64,000 bases of DNA, taken from Excoecaria cochinchinensis (taxonomy: Eukaryota > Streptophyta > Magnoliopsida > Malpighiales > Euphorbiaceae). A program made the translations under genes and the position numbers. Positions 35,392-46,811 of the stretch are shown piece by piece; position 1 is the first letter of the stretch; every line of letters starts with the position of its first letter. Under the pieces are notes generated by a model. The model was not told where the DNA came from. It saw only the letters and a list, made by a program, of their open reading frames with translations, and did no database searches. The stretch spans positions 10,290,501 to 10,354,500 of the forward strand of contig CANTUQ010000031.1 of assembly GCA_947683425.1 (NCBI GenBank), in the 5' to 3' direction.

Positions 35392-36440
35392 ATGGCTTCT
35401 AATTCTGTTCGTGGATCACTCGAGGAATCCGCCGAGAGTGTGAATCCTCCAGCTGTGGATCTGTCTGTTTCTGTTACTGTGTCAGCTCAGCATGCTAGGG
35501 TCCAGCCCGAGGCCGCAGCCATGCCCTTTGAGGCTATGTTCAGACTGCATCAGGACATGGCTAGGGTTTTGGAGAGAGTGACTGCTCCTAGAGCACCTAT
35601 GGAGAATTTGAGAAGGGCAGGAGTTGAGGATTTCTATGGCACTGGTTTGAATGAATCTGAGATGGCAGAAAAATGGTTAGACAAGGTAAAGCGTGCTTTG
35701 AGAGAGATTCGGTGTCCTCCTGACCAGCAGGCAGAGTGTGCATTAGTTCTTCTGCAGGGGTCTGCTTTTGAGTGGTGGGAATTAGTTTCCAGGCATCCTC
35801 AGCTACCGGATCCGATTACTTGGGAGTTCTTTGAGGGTGAGTTCACAAAGAGTACATCACTCAGACTTATAGAGATTCGAGATGGGCGCAGTTCTTGAGT
35901 TTGAGACAGAGGGCCATGTCTGTAGCAGATTATGGGAAGGAGTTCAATAGGTTATCTCGCTATGCCCCACGTGAAGTTATGACTGATGACTTTAGATGCA
36001 AGCATTTCGAGGCAGGGTTAAATGAGTCTTTGAAGATTGCTTTGATTTCTCTGATGTGCATACCTGGGGTTAGCTACTATCAGATTGTAGAGGCTGCTGT
36101 GAGAGCTGAGTTATCTGAGACTGTGATGAGAGAGAGAGCTCAGAGGAGGAGTTCTTCTCGTGGAGGATCTTCTTCGGGTAAGAGATCTAGGAACCCACAG
36201 GATGAGTCATCACCTGGTCAGGCTTCTAGAGGTAGACGACAGGGTTCTACAGCTGTGTCAGGTTCTGATAGGGGTGGTAGAGCTGAGACTACATCAGTGT
36301 GTCCTCATTGTAGTAAGACACATCGGGGTGAGTGTAGGTGGCTCTCCGGTGCATGCTTCAGGTGTGGGAGTTCTGAGCATCTTTTGGCCAGTTGTCCGAG
36401 ATTGCATGAGGATTCAGGTTCCCAGAGAGAGGGCAGTAGG
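35392..36440 (+). pseudogene. gag: Tekay-D gag with CCHC knuckle, one frameshift
   Basis: The start at 35392 reads MASNSVRGSLEESAESVNPP, equivalent to the other Tekay gags here. The capsid core has LERVTAPRAPMENLRRAG, LQGSAFEWWELVSRHPQLP and, after a one-base loss near 35855, QFLSLRQRAMSVADYGKEF. The nucleocapsid knuckle CFRCGSSEHLLASC is at 36354-36395, preceded by CPHCSKTHRGEC and followed by an RG-rich tail. The downstream frame starting at 35895 carries through into pol, so Gag and Pol were one polyprotein. Confidence 0.92.
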
Positions 36441-38504
36441 GTCGGTTCGAATGCTTCTCAGGCGTCCCGTGGTAGAGGCAGAGGAAGAGGTAGAGGTGGT
36501 CGGCATAGAGATGGAGCTGCTTCTGAGACTGTTGAGCATCCTCCTCAGGGTGCCATTAGAGCTTATGCTATGAGAGCCAGAGATGAGCAGGATGCGCCTG
36601 ATGTTATTGCTGGTAAGTTCCTACTCCATGACACTGAGTTGTATGCTCTAAATGATCCTGGTTCCACACACTCATATTTGTGCACAGATAAAATTGTTGA
36701 TAAGTTGCATTCAGTTGATCAGTTAGATTATGAGATTTGTGTGACCAGTCCATTAGGGCATAGTGTCAGTGTGAGTAGAGTCTTTAGGAGTTGTCCTCTG
36801 ATTGTTGAGGGAGCTGTGCTTCCAGCGGACTTGATTGAGTTACCTTTCAGAGAGTTTGATCTGATTCTGGGCATGGACTGGTTGGGTAAGCATCGGGCTG
36901 TAGTTGATTGCCATAGGAAGACAGTTGTGCTTCGGGATAGATGTCAGTCTCTTGTGTTTTTGAAAGGTTTGGGTGCTAGTTCTGTGAATAATGTGATTTC
37001 TGCGATGCAAGCTAAGAAATTTATCAGGAAAGGTTGTGAGGCTTTTCTAGCAGTTGTGTTAGATTCCAAGAGGGATCAGGTTCAGATTGAGGACATTCCA
37101 GTAGTACGGGAGTTTAGTGATGTGTTCCCGAGCGAGTTTCCTGGTTTGCCTCCTGATAGAGAGGTTGAGTTATCCATTGAGATTATGCCAGGTACTGCAC
37201 CTATTTCGAGAGCACCTTCTCGGATGGCTCCTGTAGAGTTGAGGGAACTTAAATCTCAGCTACAAGAGTTATTGGATAAGGGGTTTATTCGACCTAGCAT
37301 ATCTCCATGGGGAGCTCCAGTTCTGTTTGTCAAGAAGAAAGATGGATCCCTGCAGATGTATATTGACTACCGGCAGATTAATAAAGTTACAGTGAAGAAC
37401 AGGTATCCTTTGCCTAGGATTGAGGATTTATTTGATCAGCTTCGAGGTGCGGGTGTCTTCTCCAAGATAGATCTTCGATCAGGGTACTATCAGCTTCGAG
37501 TTCAGGATGCAGATGTGGTTAAGACTGCATTTCGGACTAGGTATGGCCATTATGAGTTTCTTGTGATGCCGTTTGGTTTGACAAATGCTCTAGCGGCTTT
37601 TATGGATCTGATGAATCGTGTGTTTAGGCCATACTTAGATCGATTTGTAGTAGTGTTCATTGATGATATCCTGGTGTATTCCAAGGATGAGAGTGAGCAT
37701 GAGGAGCATCTCCGATTAGTTCTGCAGATGTTGAGAGAGCATCGGTTGTTTGCTAAGCTTAGCAAGTGTGATTTCTGGCTTCGAGAAGTGTCATTCTTGG
37801 GTCACATTGTTTCAGCTAGAGGTATCCAGGTAGATCCAGCCAAGATTGAGGCGATAGTTGATTGGAAAGCGCCTCGAAATGTTCAGGAAGTGAGGAGTTT
37901 CCTCGGTTTAGCAGGTTACTACCGTCGCTTTGTTAAAGGATTTTCTGTGATTGCTGCTCCGATGACTAGATTGTTGAGGAAAGGAGTTAGATTTGAGTGG
38001 TCAAACAGGTGTCAGTCTTGTTTTGATCGGTTAAAGCAGTTGCTTGTTGAGGCTCCTATCCTTACTCAACCCATCTCGGGTAAGGAGTTTGTCATTTATA
38101 GTGATGCTTCGGGAGTTGGTCTTGGATGTGTGCTGATGCAGGAAGGAAAATTAGTGGCTTATGCTTCTCGACAATTGAAGCCACATGAGAGGAATTATCC
38201 GACGCATGATCTTGAGTTGGCAGCTGTGATCTTTGCTTTGAAGATTTGGCGTCATTACCTGTATGGGGAAAAGTGTAGGATCTTTTCGGACCACAAGACC
38301 TTGAAGTACTTCCTTTCACAGAAAGAGTTGAACATGAGACAGCGGCGTTGGCTTGAGTTATTTAAGGACTACGACTACATTGTGGATTACCATCCTGGTA
38401 AGGCTAATGTAGTCGCCGATGCTTTGAGTCGGAAGTCAGTTTCAGCTTTGTTCTTGAGGCGATTCAGATGGCGATTTGGTTCTGATGGGGCTTTGATTGC
38501 TTAG
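36441..38504 (+). pseudogene. Tekay-D protease, reverse transcriptase and RNase H
   Basis: In frame with the knuckle. The protease active site is DPGSTHSYLC (near 36654). RT has KKKDGSLQMYIDYRQINK, YPLPRIEDLFDQLRGAG, FSKIDLRSGYYQLRV and the catalytic FIDD at 37656-37667. RNase H has YSDASGVGLGCVLMQ, THDLELAAV, FSDHKTLKYF and VVADALSRK. A TAG at 38502-38504 (glutamine in relatives) separates it from integrase. Apart from this stop the domains look undamaged, which fits a young insertion. The products would copy genomic RNA to DNA in the cytoplasmic particle. Confidence 0.94.
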
Positions 38505-40022
38505 TTGCGTGTGAAGCCTACATTGAGACAGAAGATAGTGGATGCTCAGAGAGATGACCAGAGGCTTCAGCAGATTGTGCATGAGGTTAGATTGGGTAAG
38601 CCATCAGAGTTCTCAGTTCAGGATGAGGTACTTATGTTCAGAGATCGCTTGTGTGTGCCAGAATCTGAGGATTTGAGGAGACAGCTCATGAGTGAGGCGC
38701 ATAGTTCAGTCTTTACTATGCATCCGGGCAGTGAGAAGATGTATAGAGACATGAAGCAATTCTATTGGTGGTCCGGTATGAAGCGTGATATAGTGGATTT
38801 TGTTTCCAAGTGCTTAACTTGTCAGCAGGTAAAGGCTGAGCATCAGGTTCCTTCAGGTTTGCTTATGCCTTTATCCATTCCTGAGTGGAAATGGGATGAT
38901 ATCGCCATGGACTTTGTTTCTGGTTTGCCTTTGACTCAGAGGAAACATGACTCAGTTTGGGTTATTGTGGATCGGCTTACGAAATCAGCTCACTTTCTGT
39001 CGGTTAGAGTGGACTACTCGATGGACAGATTGGCCAGTATCTATGTGGATGAGATAGTTCGGTTGCATGGTGTACCTTTGTCCATAGTGTCAGATCGAGA
39101 TCCGAGGTTTACTTCCAAGTTTTGGAAGGAGTTACAGAGAGCTTTGGGCACTAGGTTGAACTTCAGTACAACGTTTCATCCTCAGACCGATGGTCAGTCA
39201 GAGCGAGTTATTCAGATTCTGGAGGATATGATGAGGGCTTGTGCTTTGGACTTTCCGGGTAGCTGGGACAGATATGTGTCGCTTATGGAGTTTGCCTACA
39301 ACAACAGTTTTCAGTCGAGTATCGGTATGGCACCATATGAGGCTTTGTATGGTCGTCAGTGTAGGACTCCGATTTGTTAGACCGAGCTATCCGAGAGATC
39401 TATGATTGGACCAGACTTGGTTAGAGATATTGAAGAGAAAATCAGAGTAGTGCAGCGGAATTTGAAGGCAGCCAAGGATCGACAGAAGTCTTATGCCAAT
39501 TTGAAAAGGAAAGATATGCATTTTGAGATCGGGGACAAGGTTTTCCTTAAGGTTTCACCTTGGAGGAAAGTGCTTCGGTTTGGCAAGAAAGGCAAGCTTA
39601 GTCCTCGTTTCATTGGACCTTATGAGATTTTGGCTAAGGTAGGACCTGTAGCCTATAGATTGGCGCTACCGATGGAGTTAGCAAAGTTGCATGATGTATT
39701 TCACGTTTCGATACTTCATCGGTATAGATCAGATCCTTCACATGTTCTGTCAGTTCAGGATATCCAGGTTCAGCCAGACTTCTCTTATGATGAGGAACCG
39801 CGAGCTATTCTAGCCCGAGAGGTGAGGCAGTTGAGAAATAAGCAGATTCCTTTGGTTAAAGTGTTGTGGATCCATCATGGAGTCGAAGAAGCGACTTGGG
39901 AACCAGAGGAGTCGATGAGAGCTCAGTATCCGCAGTTGTTCAGTTCAGGTGAGAATTTCGAGGACGAAATTCTTATTAGTAGGGGAGAGTTGTCACACCC
40001 CGTTTGCCCCCTAGTAGAATGA
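38505..40022 (+). pseudogene. Tekay-D integrase with chromodomain
   Basis: Same frame as RT. The zinc finger is HSSVFTMHPGSEKMY with CLTCQQVKAEH; the core has WDDIAMDFVSGLP, SDRDPRFTSKFW and HPQTDGQSERV. A TAG at 39378-39380 replaces tryptophan (relatives read CWTE). The GPYEILAKVGPVAYRL region follows, then the chromodomain-like tail (REVRQLRNKQIPLVKVLW, GVEEATWEPEESM) at about 39810-39940. The frame runs through the PPT and 32 bases into the 3' LTR before a TGA, so the C-terminal coding end overlaps cis-acting sequence. Confidence 0.94.
39978..39990 (+). other. Tekay-D polypurine tract
   Basis: AGTAGGGGAGAGT lies directly before the 3' LTR and inside the pol reading frame. Confidence 0.85.
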
Positions 40023-42286
40023 GCCTGTCTGTCTGTCTGTATGTGTAAGCATTCGCATGTGTTCGGCATTTCATAAGGGTATTTTAGGAAAATGTATGTT
40101 TTTGGGGTTTTGTTAGTACGTGGGTGCATACATGGCATTAAGGTGTGAATTAATTGAGTTACATTTGTGTGCACTTGCTTATACCATTGTAGGGTGTTTA
40201 ATTAGGAGTGTGTAGAGTGTGTGTAGTGTATTCTAGTTTAGTGTGAGTGGTTAGCTTCACCAATAGGAATTGGACACATGCTTAGGGCAAAGAAAAGAAA
40301 AAGAAAAGGGAATGAAAGAAAGGAAATAGTCAGATTTACGTTTTCTTCTTCACTTACCTTCTTCTTCTTCATTTTCTTTACTCTAAGAATTGTGGTTTGG
40401 ATTCAAGCTTGAATTGGTGGAGTTAATCTCTCCTTGCATCTTCTAAATTGGTTACTGAAGCTCCTCGTGATCCAAAGGGTAAAGAGGTTGCTGGACCTAG
40501 TGGAGCTAAGTGATAGAAGCTTAGATTTCAGGTTTGGGAATTATTGATTATGATTTATGTGATTTTGAGCTTACTGTAAAATTCTAGGGTTCATGTTTTT
40601 TTTTTTAAGAGCTTGAGTGCACATATTCTTGATTTGGTTGTTTAAATGCTAAATTGAGTTGTATATATGTTGTTTATGTGAATTGGGATGTTTTCTGTAA
40701 GGTAAGAACAGGTTTGAATGACTTTTAATCGAATTTGGAGTGTCTTCCTTGTTTTGGGAAATTCTGGAAAATTTGGGAATCGATACTGTCAAAAATCCCG
40801 TTCTCCAGTTCGTGTCGCGTGAATTGCCAAGAAGAGAGGCAAGTCATGAGACGTGACCTCAGGTCACGACTCGTGACCTGCCAGTTTAAGGCCAGTCACG
40901 AGTTGTGGCTGCCTGTCACAACTCGTGACGAGCTGAATGTAGCCAGTCACGACTCGTGACCGGCATGAGAGAAGGCACGTCGCGTGACAGCAAGTCACGC
41001 CTCATGACCAGCGTGAGCGTCGCGTGATCTGCGAGGGACAGAGCAAGTCACGAGACGTGACCCACAGTCACGACTCGTGACCTGCCCTGTGAGGAGGCCA
41101 GTCACGCCTCGTGACCAGCCAACCTCACCCGTTACCCCGTTTAGCCCTTTTTCTGAAATTTCCCGGATTTTGACTCAGAAATGAATTTGGTGTTTCTCCT
41201 GTATGGATTTATATTGTGGTATAATGCATGCCATACTTTTATATGCTTTGATATAAATGATATCATGAATTTCTGATGAATTCTATTCCGTACTCTGAAA
41301 TGTGAATTGAATGTCACATAGCCTGCTAGAGTCAAGTAAGTGGATAGTTAGGCATGCCTAATAGAGTCTTTAGCTGCAGCCCTCAGTTCAGTTTGGACCC
41401 CGATCAGGTCCCCGTTTGGTTCCTCGCGAACCCTTCAGTATTAGGATCTTGTTTAAGGTCCCCTCAGTATATGAATAACATGTTTTGATAAATAAAATAA
41501 CATTTGACTTGTACCTGTGAGGTACCCTCAGTATTCGATTCGTACCTGTAAGGTACCTTCAGTACACTCGTTATCCACTATCTAGAGTCAGCAGGTGTCC
41601 TATAAATGTTAATGGAATTGTTCTGATCTGATTTGGCTATTAAATGGTATATCTGAATGAGTCTATTGATGAAACACATGCTGGATTATTCTGTAATGGA
41701 TATGATTATGAGATACGGATTGCATGGCTTTTAAATATGAGCATGTTTATATGGATTATGTTATAGCCTTTGCATTCTGCCATTGTGAATGTGTTATGCC
41801 TTGACGACCATTGTGAATTGCCGTCCATTATTTATGTGTGTTTCCCCACTAAGCGTTTATCGCTTAGCACGGTGTTTTTAGCCGTGCAGGTGCGGAAGGA
41901 GTTTTGCTTTGAGAGAGTCGCCGTCATCAAGCCAACACAGAAGAGTTTAGTGTAGGGCTTAATTTTGTATCAGTGATGATTCTTTTTGTATAGAACTCTC
42001 AAGTATCAGTTTTGTATCAGCTTCCGCTTTTGTATCTATATTTTGTTTATGTAATATTATTTTGTTTCAGCTAGTTGATCAGATCATTATTGTAATAGTT
42101 TATTATAGTAATGCATGATCAGCTTTTGCTTACTGCATGTAAAGTTTTTAATTATTCTGTATTTCTGAATGTATGTTATGAATGGATGTATGTTTTGCTT
42201 TGCTATTGAGTGGTGATACCTTGACTGATACGGCATCTCACTCCTTATCGGATGGGATCGCCTACGTATGGGAAGGGGGTGTTACA
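39991..42286 (+). repeat. Tekay-D 3' LTR (2,296 bp)
   Basis: The counterpart of 32905-35261 with few substitutions. It is 61 bp shorter, mostly through three deletions in the hairpin cassette (40810-41120). TTAGGCATGCCTAA is at 41348-41361, twin stem-loops at 41849-41887. Confidence 0.95.
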
Positions 42287-42291
42287 CTGAA
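42287..42291. repeat. Tekay-D target-site duplication, right
   Basis: CTGAA, identical to 32900-32904. Confidence 0.95.
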
Positions 42292-43153
42292 TATACGCCT
42301 AGTCTCTACCATAGTAAGTAACCGATACTCCTCGGGGCGACCGGTAACCTGTGCAATTATACCTATAGTCAGAGTCGCTAATGCGTCCACATATATACTC
42401 TCATCAATCGTAGGTCCAAAGCTGTCAGGCTCCACTCCCAAGTGTAGAAGTAGCCTAGTAACCACTCCCCTGGCCCATACTATAGGGGCTACCCCTCGTG
42501 ATACTCTGACAAAGTTAGCCATGATCTCATGACTAATATTGAGGTGTCAACCTGCTACCATTGCCCACAGACTCCATATCTCAACCCCATTCACCTATCT
42601 CGGGTTATCTACCCGTCCCAAGTATGAACTAGAAAGGACCCTGTGTATGTATCTGAGAGCCTGAGAAGAGAGCACTTTGCTCTTAGCCATGTCATGATCA
42701 TATGGTACCCCTGGCATGGCTATGGCACCCCAATACTGCCTCCGTACGGCCCTCTGGGGTATCATCGCATTCCTCCATGAGGGAGTCCCATGGCCTGAGC
42801 AAATGTCTAGTATGTGATGATATAGTAGATCCTTCTGACCAAAAACTTGATAATGCCGTCCTCAGTATCTGATCCCTGGAACCCCCCATAATGAAGAGTG
42901 GCTAAGAACTCCCTAACAACCTCGGCATGGGTCCGAAAAGAAGGCCACAAAAAATTTGTCCACCCTGCCTGCCTATGAGCGCATCAATCTCTTCGAGCAA
43001 GCCCATGCTCTGCAAGAACGATCTAGAAATGAACCAGCTAGCGCGAAACTGCACGCGTACTAAGTCCTGGAATCCCATCCTAGCCTTATCGCTCATCCAT
43101 ATGGGAGTCTTAGGCTTGGCCTGATCGTGAGGGGCGTTGCATTGTGGAGGCAT
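42287..43153 (-). pseudogene. Sense aORF of Tat-F, N-terminal part (Athila-ORF1/plant transposon protein-like)
   Basis: The start at 43153 reads MPPQCNAPHDQAKPKTPIW. Then ARMGFQDLVRVQFRASWFIS and, after a frame change near 42965, WTNFLWPSFRTHAEVVREFL, a pattern typical of Athila ORF1 and related plant transposon proteins. Later segments include ANFVRVSRGVAPIVWARG and a region ending ETRRIF at the Tekay-D insertion. Several stops lie between 42540 and 42700. It continues at 32904-32837 and 19763-19167. Family assignment rests on motif memory, function unknown. Confidence 0.6.
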
Positions 43154-43154
43154 C

Positions 43155-43714
43155 CTAAAAAGAATAAAAGTTAGTTTTGCATTATCTTCATAACAAAGCT
43201 AATCAAAAGATTAATTTTCACAAATTTCGGCAGCATTTCGGCTAAAAATGTGCCTCCCAAAAATTTTGGTAGCATCCCGATCAGGATGTGCCTACCAAAA
43301 AAATAAAAACTTTGGGCAGCATCCTGGCAGGGGTGTGCCCAACCTCCTGTACAGAAAATTCAAATAATGGGACAGGCCTAGGCCCCAAGCAACAATTATC
43401 GCAAGTCATTTTACACTCAATTTAATTTACTTTGGTTCTCAAATTTTAGTCAAAGGGGAGTATGTTCATCAGTCCACTTTTGTTCATTATTTGCTTATAT
43501 ATTATTGCTCCTTTTTTTATTTTTATTTCTTTTATTTCATTTTTTATGATTTATAGGGTTTATGATTTGTAGTTAGTGCATACAGTCCCAAGCATGTCAA
43601 AAATAAATAGGCTGAATTTAGTCCAACATTTAGAGATTATACACTAATCATGCATTTTAAATTAAAATTTACTTAAAATACATAAGAACAAGTAGAAAAA
43701 GGTGATGAACTAAC
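43155..43714 (-). other. Probable 5' UTR intron of the sense aORF
   Basis: On the minus strand a donor CTACAAG|GTTAGT (43714) and an acceptor TTCTTTTTAG|GATG (43155) bracket 560 bases; the ATG follows one base after the acceptor. The interior holds repeats around CAGCATCCCGG and GGTGTGCCCA (43240-43345) and has no open frame. Inferred from splice-site sequence only. Confidence 0.5.
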
Positions 43715-44438
43715 CTTGTAGTCGACGAAATGTGCTGAAGAAAACTTGACCAATTTGCAAAATATTTAGTCCTGAACGTGTGTGACAGTGCCGGGATCAT
43801 TTTGGCGCAAGTGATGCACAAAACAGGTGAGAAACGGACAAGAAATGATCAAAAAACCGAACTGGGCGTCGGTTTGAGAAGGGAGAGGGAAGAAGAAGAG
43901 AAGAAGAACTGTAGGGGCATCGTTTAGCACCCCTTTTATAGTTTTTTGTGACCAACGGGCTACCCGTCTGAACACCGAGCGACGGGCACCCCGTCGGTTG
44001 CTTAAAATTTTGTTTTTCCATCTTTTCTTCTTCTTTCTCACCCTTTTCAATAATTTTTTTGAAAATACAAATACTCCCTGAATATTTTGCACTTGATTTC
44101 CGTGCCTACTATGCCTTTTCATCAAATTTCCTTTTACTGCAAAAATAAAAAATGATAGAAATATGCACAAATTATTTTAGGCACGTGATGTGAATGAAAT
44201 ATGCAACAAAACGGATCACCCAAGGGTCAACCAGGTTGACCGATGGGCTCCCCGTCTGAAGGCCGAGAGACGGGCAGCCCGTCCCTCGTGATTCGCTTTA
44301 AATTCTCATCCTTTCCTTCGATTTGTGCACCTTGACATCTTGGATCTCATCCAGAACCTCTTTTCTAGGTTTTTCTCTCTTTTCATTGTTCTTTTTCTCA
44401 TTGATTCTTTTTAATTCTTAGTCGCAATACTTAGAGAA
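43715..44438. promoter_or_regulatory. Divergent promoter region of the two aORFs (Tat-F copy)
   Basis: Toward the sense aORF (minus): TATAAAAGGG at 43931-43940, preceded by paired GACGGG/CCCGTC words (43950-44000). Toward the DUF7745-like ORF (plus): a second GACGGG block (44240-44285), a TTTAAATTC TATA-like box near 44302, a pyrimidine-rich leader and the ATG at 44439. The Tat-E region 49737-50363 aligns with it in inverted orientation across both sides, except that Tat-F has an extra ~200 bp with the second block. Confidence 0.6.
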
Positions 44439-44582
44439 TGTCTTCATCAGTCCTCACTAAGATGAACCGAGTTCTGGATAACCCCCAAACCTGGGAAAAT
44501 ACCACCCTAGCCCTGTTCTCTGGCTTGAAATTTCTGAGAAGAGTTAAGATGGACCGAAATCTTCTACTGGCTGCAGCTCACT
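44439..44582 (+). pseudogene. DUF7745-like antisense aORF of Tat-F, N-terminal fragment
   Basis: The open frame MSSSVLTKMNRVLDNPQTWE continues to LKFLRRVKMDRNLLLAAAH and is cut by Tekay LTR G at 44583. It aligns with the Tat-E copy at 49736 downward. Tat-E has a TGA at the tryptophan, Tat-F keeps TGG. The frame is plus, opposite to the Tat-F element, as for antisense extra genes known in Tat elements such as Grande and Retand. Confidence 0.68.
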
Positions 44583-45010
44583 TGTAACACCCCTAACTCC
44601 CACACGTAGCATATCGAAAGACGAACAGCAATGGTGAGCGGAGGGTGCTACCAGACAATGACACGCACATGGTAATACAGAAATCAGAATAATAAAATTC
44701 CTAACATCTAGAACCTCAACCACATACACATCCTAAACTTATCTCACACACATCATCATTCGCACTATAAAATATTACGACTTATTACAATTGCAAAATA
44801 AAAAAAAATATAATTACATGACGAAATCAATAACACTCCCTATAACTTCTACAGACTCATTGGCCAAAACTTATAGCGGACCGCTGCACTACTCTGATCT
44901 CCTAACCTGCATGGAAAAAAACAACCGTGCAAAACGAGGACGCTTAGTCGAGCGAAACAAATAATGAGCAGCCACTCACAGTGGTTCCCGAGGCAAACAC
45001 ATGCAAATCA

Positions 45011-45051
<41 letters not shown>

Positions 45052-46811
45052 TAAACATAATGGAATGCCGGTTAAAGTTATTACAAATGAATATCATTAT
45101 TTTGTTACTGAAACTTAAGCAATTGCACATACATTAGCGTCTTATAAACCATACACAGAAATACTTATTTACTTTTTAATCAAAAAGAATATATTATACA
45201 AAACTTATCATATAGTTTAAATCACTTAATGGCCCTAAAGATAGTTATACTTTATAAATTCCCGAAATACATTTTAAGCTTCGAAATATGAAGTTCAGAA
45301 ATTCTCATTATTATAAATATTTCACAATCATACAAATTACAGTATTAATACTTAAATCAGAACATTTCATTTTAATCAAACCATTACTTGTTCAAAACTA
45401 AACAAAACATTCTAATACTCAAATTTGGTTCGGGCTTGAAATAATTATCCCAAGCTTCCTACATATCCCTATAGTTGGGAATCAGAACCACGTAGTTCTA
45501 CTGAAAACCATTTATGTATATATATAGATATTCCAAATTAATCTTAACTTATTTACTAAATTCAATTATCTGTAGCATACTTACCATTTTTTTTCCTTAC
45601 TTACTAATCAACATATAATTACTGCTTTAATTGAGAACTAACAAATGATGCACATAAGATTCTTAACAATATACTTATAGTGGTTACCGCGGCTAAGTTT
45701 CAGAATGCAGAAAATACAAAACTTACAGTCGATTTGCAAAACTTCTTCCTTTCAAAACTTACCCGAACCTTTTCGATCAAACCCAAACTCATCACAACTC
45801 ATTATAAACATCCAATTCATCATAAATAACATAAAAATCAACCTTCACACCAATTAATACAATTTAATCATGCAATTAACATAATCAAAATCTCTAAATT
45901 TACTGACAGCCAAAATAACTTTAAATTCTCAATCAAAACACACTTTGGTTCAATAATTCACATTCAAAGCATCTTCACTCAATTTAGTAAAGACCCGTAA
46001 CATTTGAACATATCTAAATAACTTTAACTCCATAAATTTCTAGAAAATAAAATCAAAACCCCAAATCCAAATATAAATCAAAATAACAAAAATCCCTAAC
46101 CTTGACTCCTTTGCTCCTAATAGTTTCCTTGATTGATCTTTCTTGCTTCCAAACTCATTCAAGATCTTTCTCATCCAAGAATCCACCTCCAAAACACACA
46201 AACATACACACAAAACATAAATCTAGGGTTTCAAAACTTATAAAAAAAAAATCAAGGAAATCAAAACTTAACTTACCTTTCTAACATAATCTTCACTTAA
46301 ATCCTTTGATCTAATCAACTTCATCTTCTGATCTTGAGCTTAATTCTTAAGGGAGAGCAAATAATATCGGAGCACCAAAGAAAAGAAGAAGAAGAGGGGA
46401 AACGGGAAAAGGAACGGGAACAAGAGAGGGGAGAGATGATTTTTCTGCCCTCTCTCTCCTCTTCTCTCTTCTTTTATACCTTTTCCCACTTCTTGCCACT
46501 TGTCACTATCCTATTGGCTCAAAATAGATATTTATTGTCTATTCTCCTATTTAGTCCATCAATTCCTTCCCCTCCTTACATTTAGCATCCATCTATATAA
46601 TTCTTAACATTGGGCCACTTAATTAATTTATCCTTTCAATCAAGTCCTAATTCCATACTTCACAATTTTATAATTTGTCGCACTTGCCGAACTTTGACAT
46701 TAATTCTTAAATTACCCAGTTGGCATACCAAACACTTTAATGTGCACAACCTTTGTCAATACTTGTCCTCAATATGCCCAATCCTTCTAGGGTACTTTTC
46801 AGGGTGTGACA
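44583..46811 (-). repeat. Tekay-type LTR G (2,229 bp)
   Basis: Ends are TGTAACACCC (44583) and AGGGTGTGACA (46811). It is followed on the right by a purine tract and a remnant of the pol C-terminus (NFEDEIL on the minus strand, about 46830-46850), so it is a 3' LTR. A degraded twin stem-loop is at 44909-44950. It is more diverged than the other Tekay LTRs and has no obvious hairpin cassette. A (TA)n(CA)n run lies at 45011-45050. Confidence 0.82.
45011..45050. repeat. (TA)n(CA)n microsatellite
   Basis: About 13 TA units followed by about seven CA units inside LTR G. Confidence 0.95.

Larger units (their letters stand above)
32905..42286 (+). mobile_element. Tekay-D: near-complete Tekay/Del chromovirus, 9.4 kb
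   Basis: Plus strand: 5' LTR 32905-35261, PBS 35267-35278, gag-pol 35392-40022, PPT just before 39991, 3' LTR 39991-42286. The TSD CTGAA is exact (32900-32904 and 42287-42291). The LTRs are very similar apart from deletions in the hairpin cassette, so insertion is recent relative to the other elements here. Coding is broken by one frameshift near 35855 and TAG stops at 38502 and 39378, so it is non-autonomous now. Confidence 0.96.
17717..44582 (-). mobile_element. Tat-F: 3' part of an old Tat element, split by nested insertions
   Basis: Minus-strand pieces at 17717-19763, 32837-32904 and 42287-44582 form one element. From 3' to 5': LTR end (17717-17770), PPT (17771-17785), tandem array, sense aORF, promoter region, antisense DUF7745-like ORF start. 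The aORF reading frame continues from 42287 into 32904-32837, which supports the join. The Tekay compound block and Tekay-D are later insertions. Integrase and the rest of the element are not in the window; Tekay LTR G cuts it at 44583. Confidence 0.78.

Noticed and set aside
42182..42532. Plus-strand frame of 116 codons crossing the right end of Tekay-D
   Set aside because: It joins LTR sequence to the antisense of the aORF and is a chance fusion.
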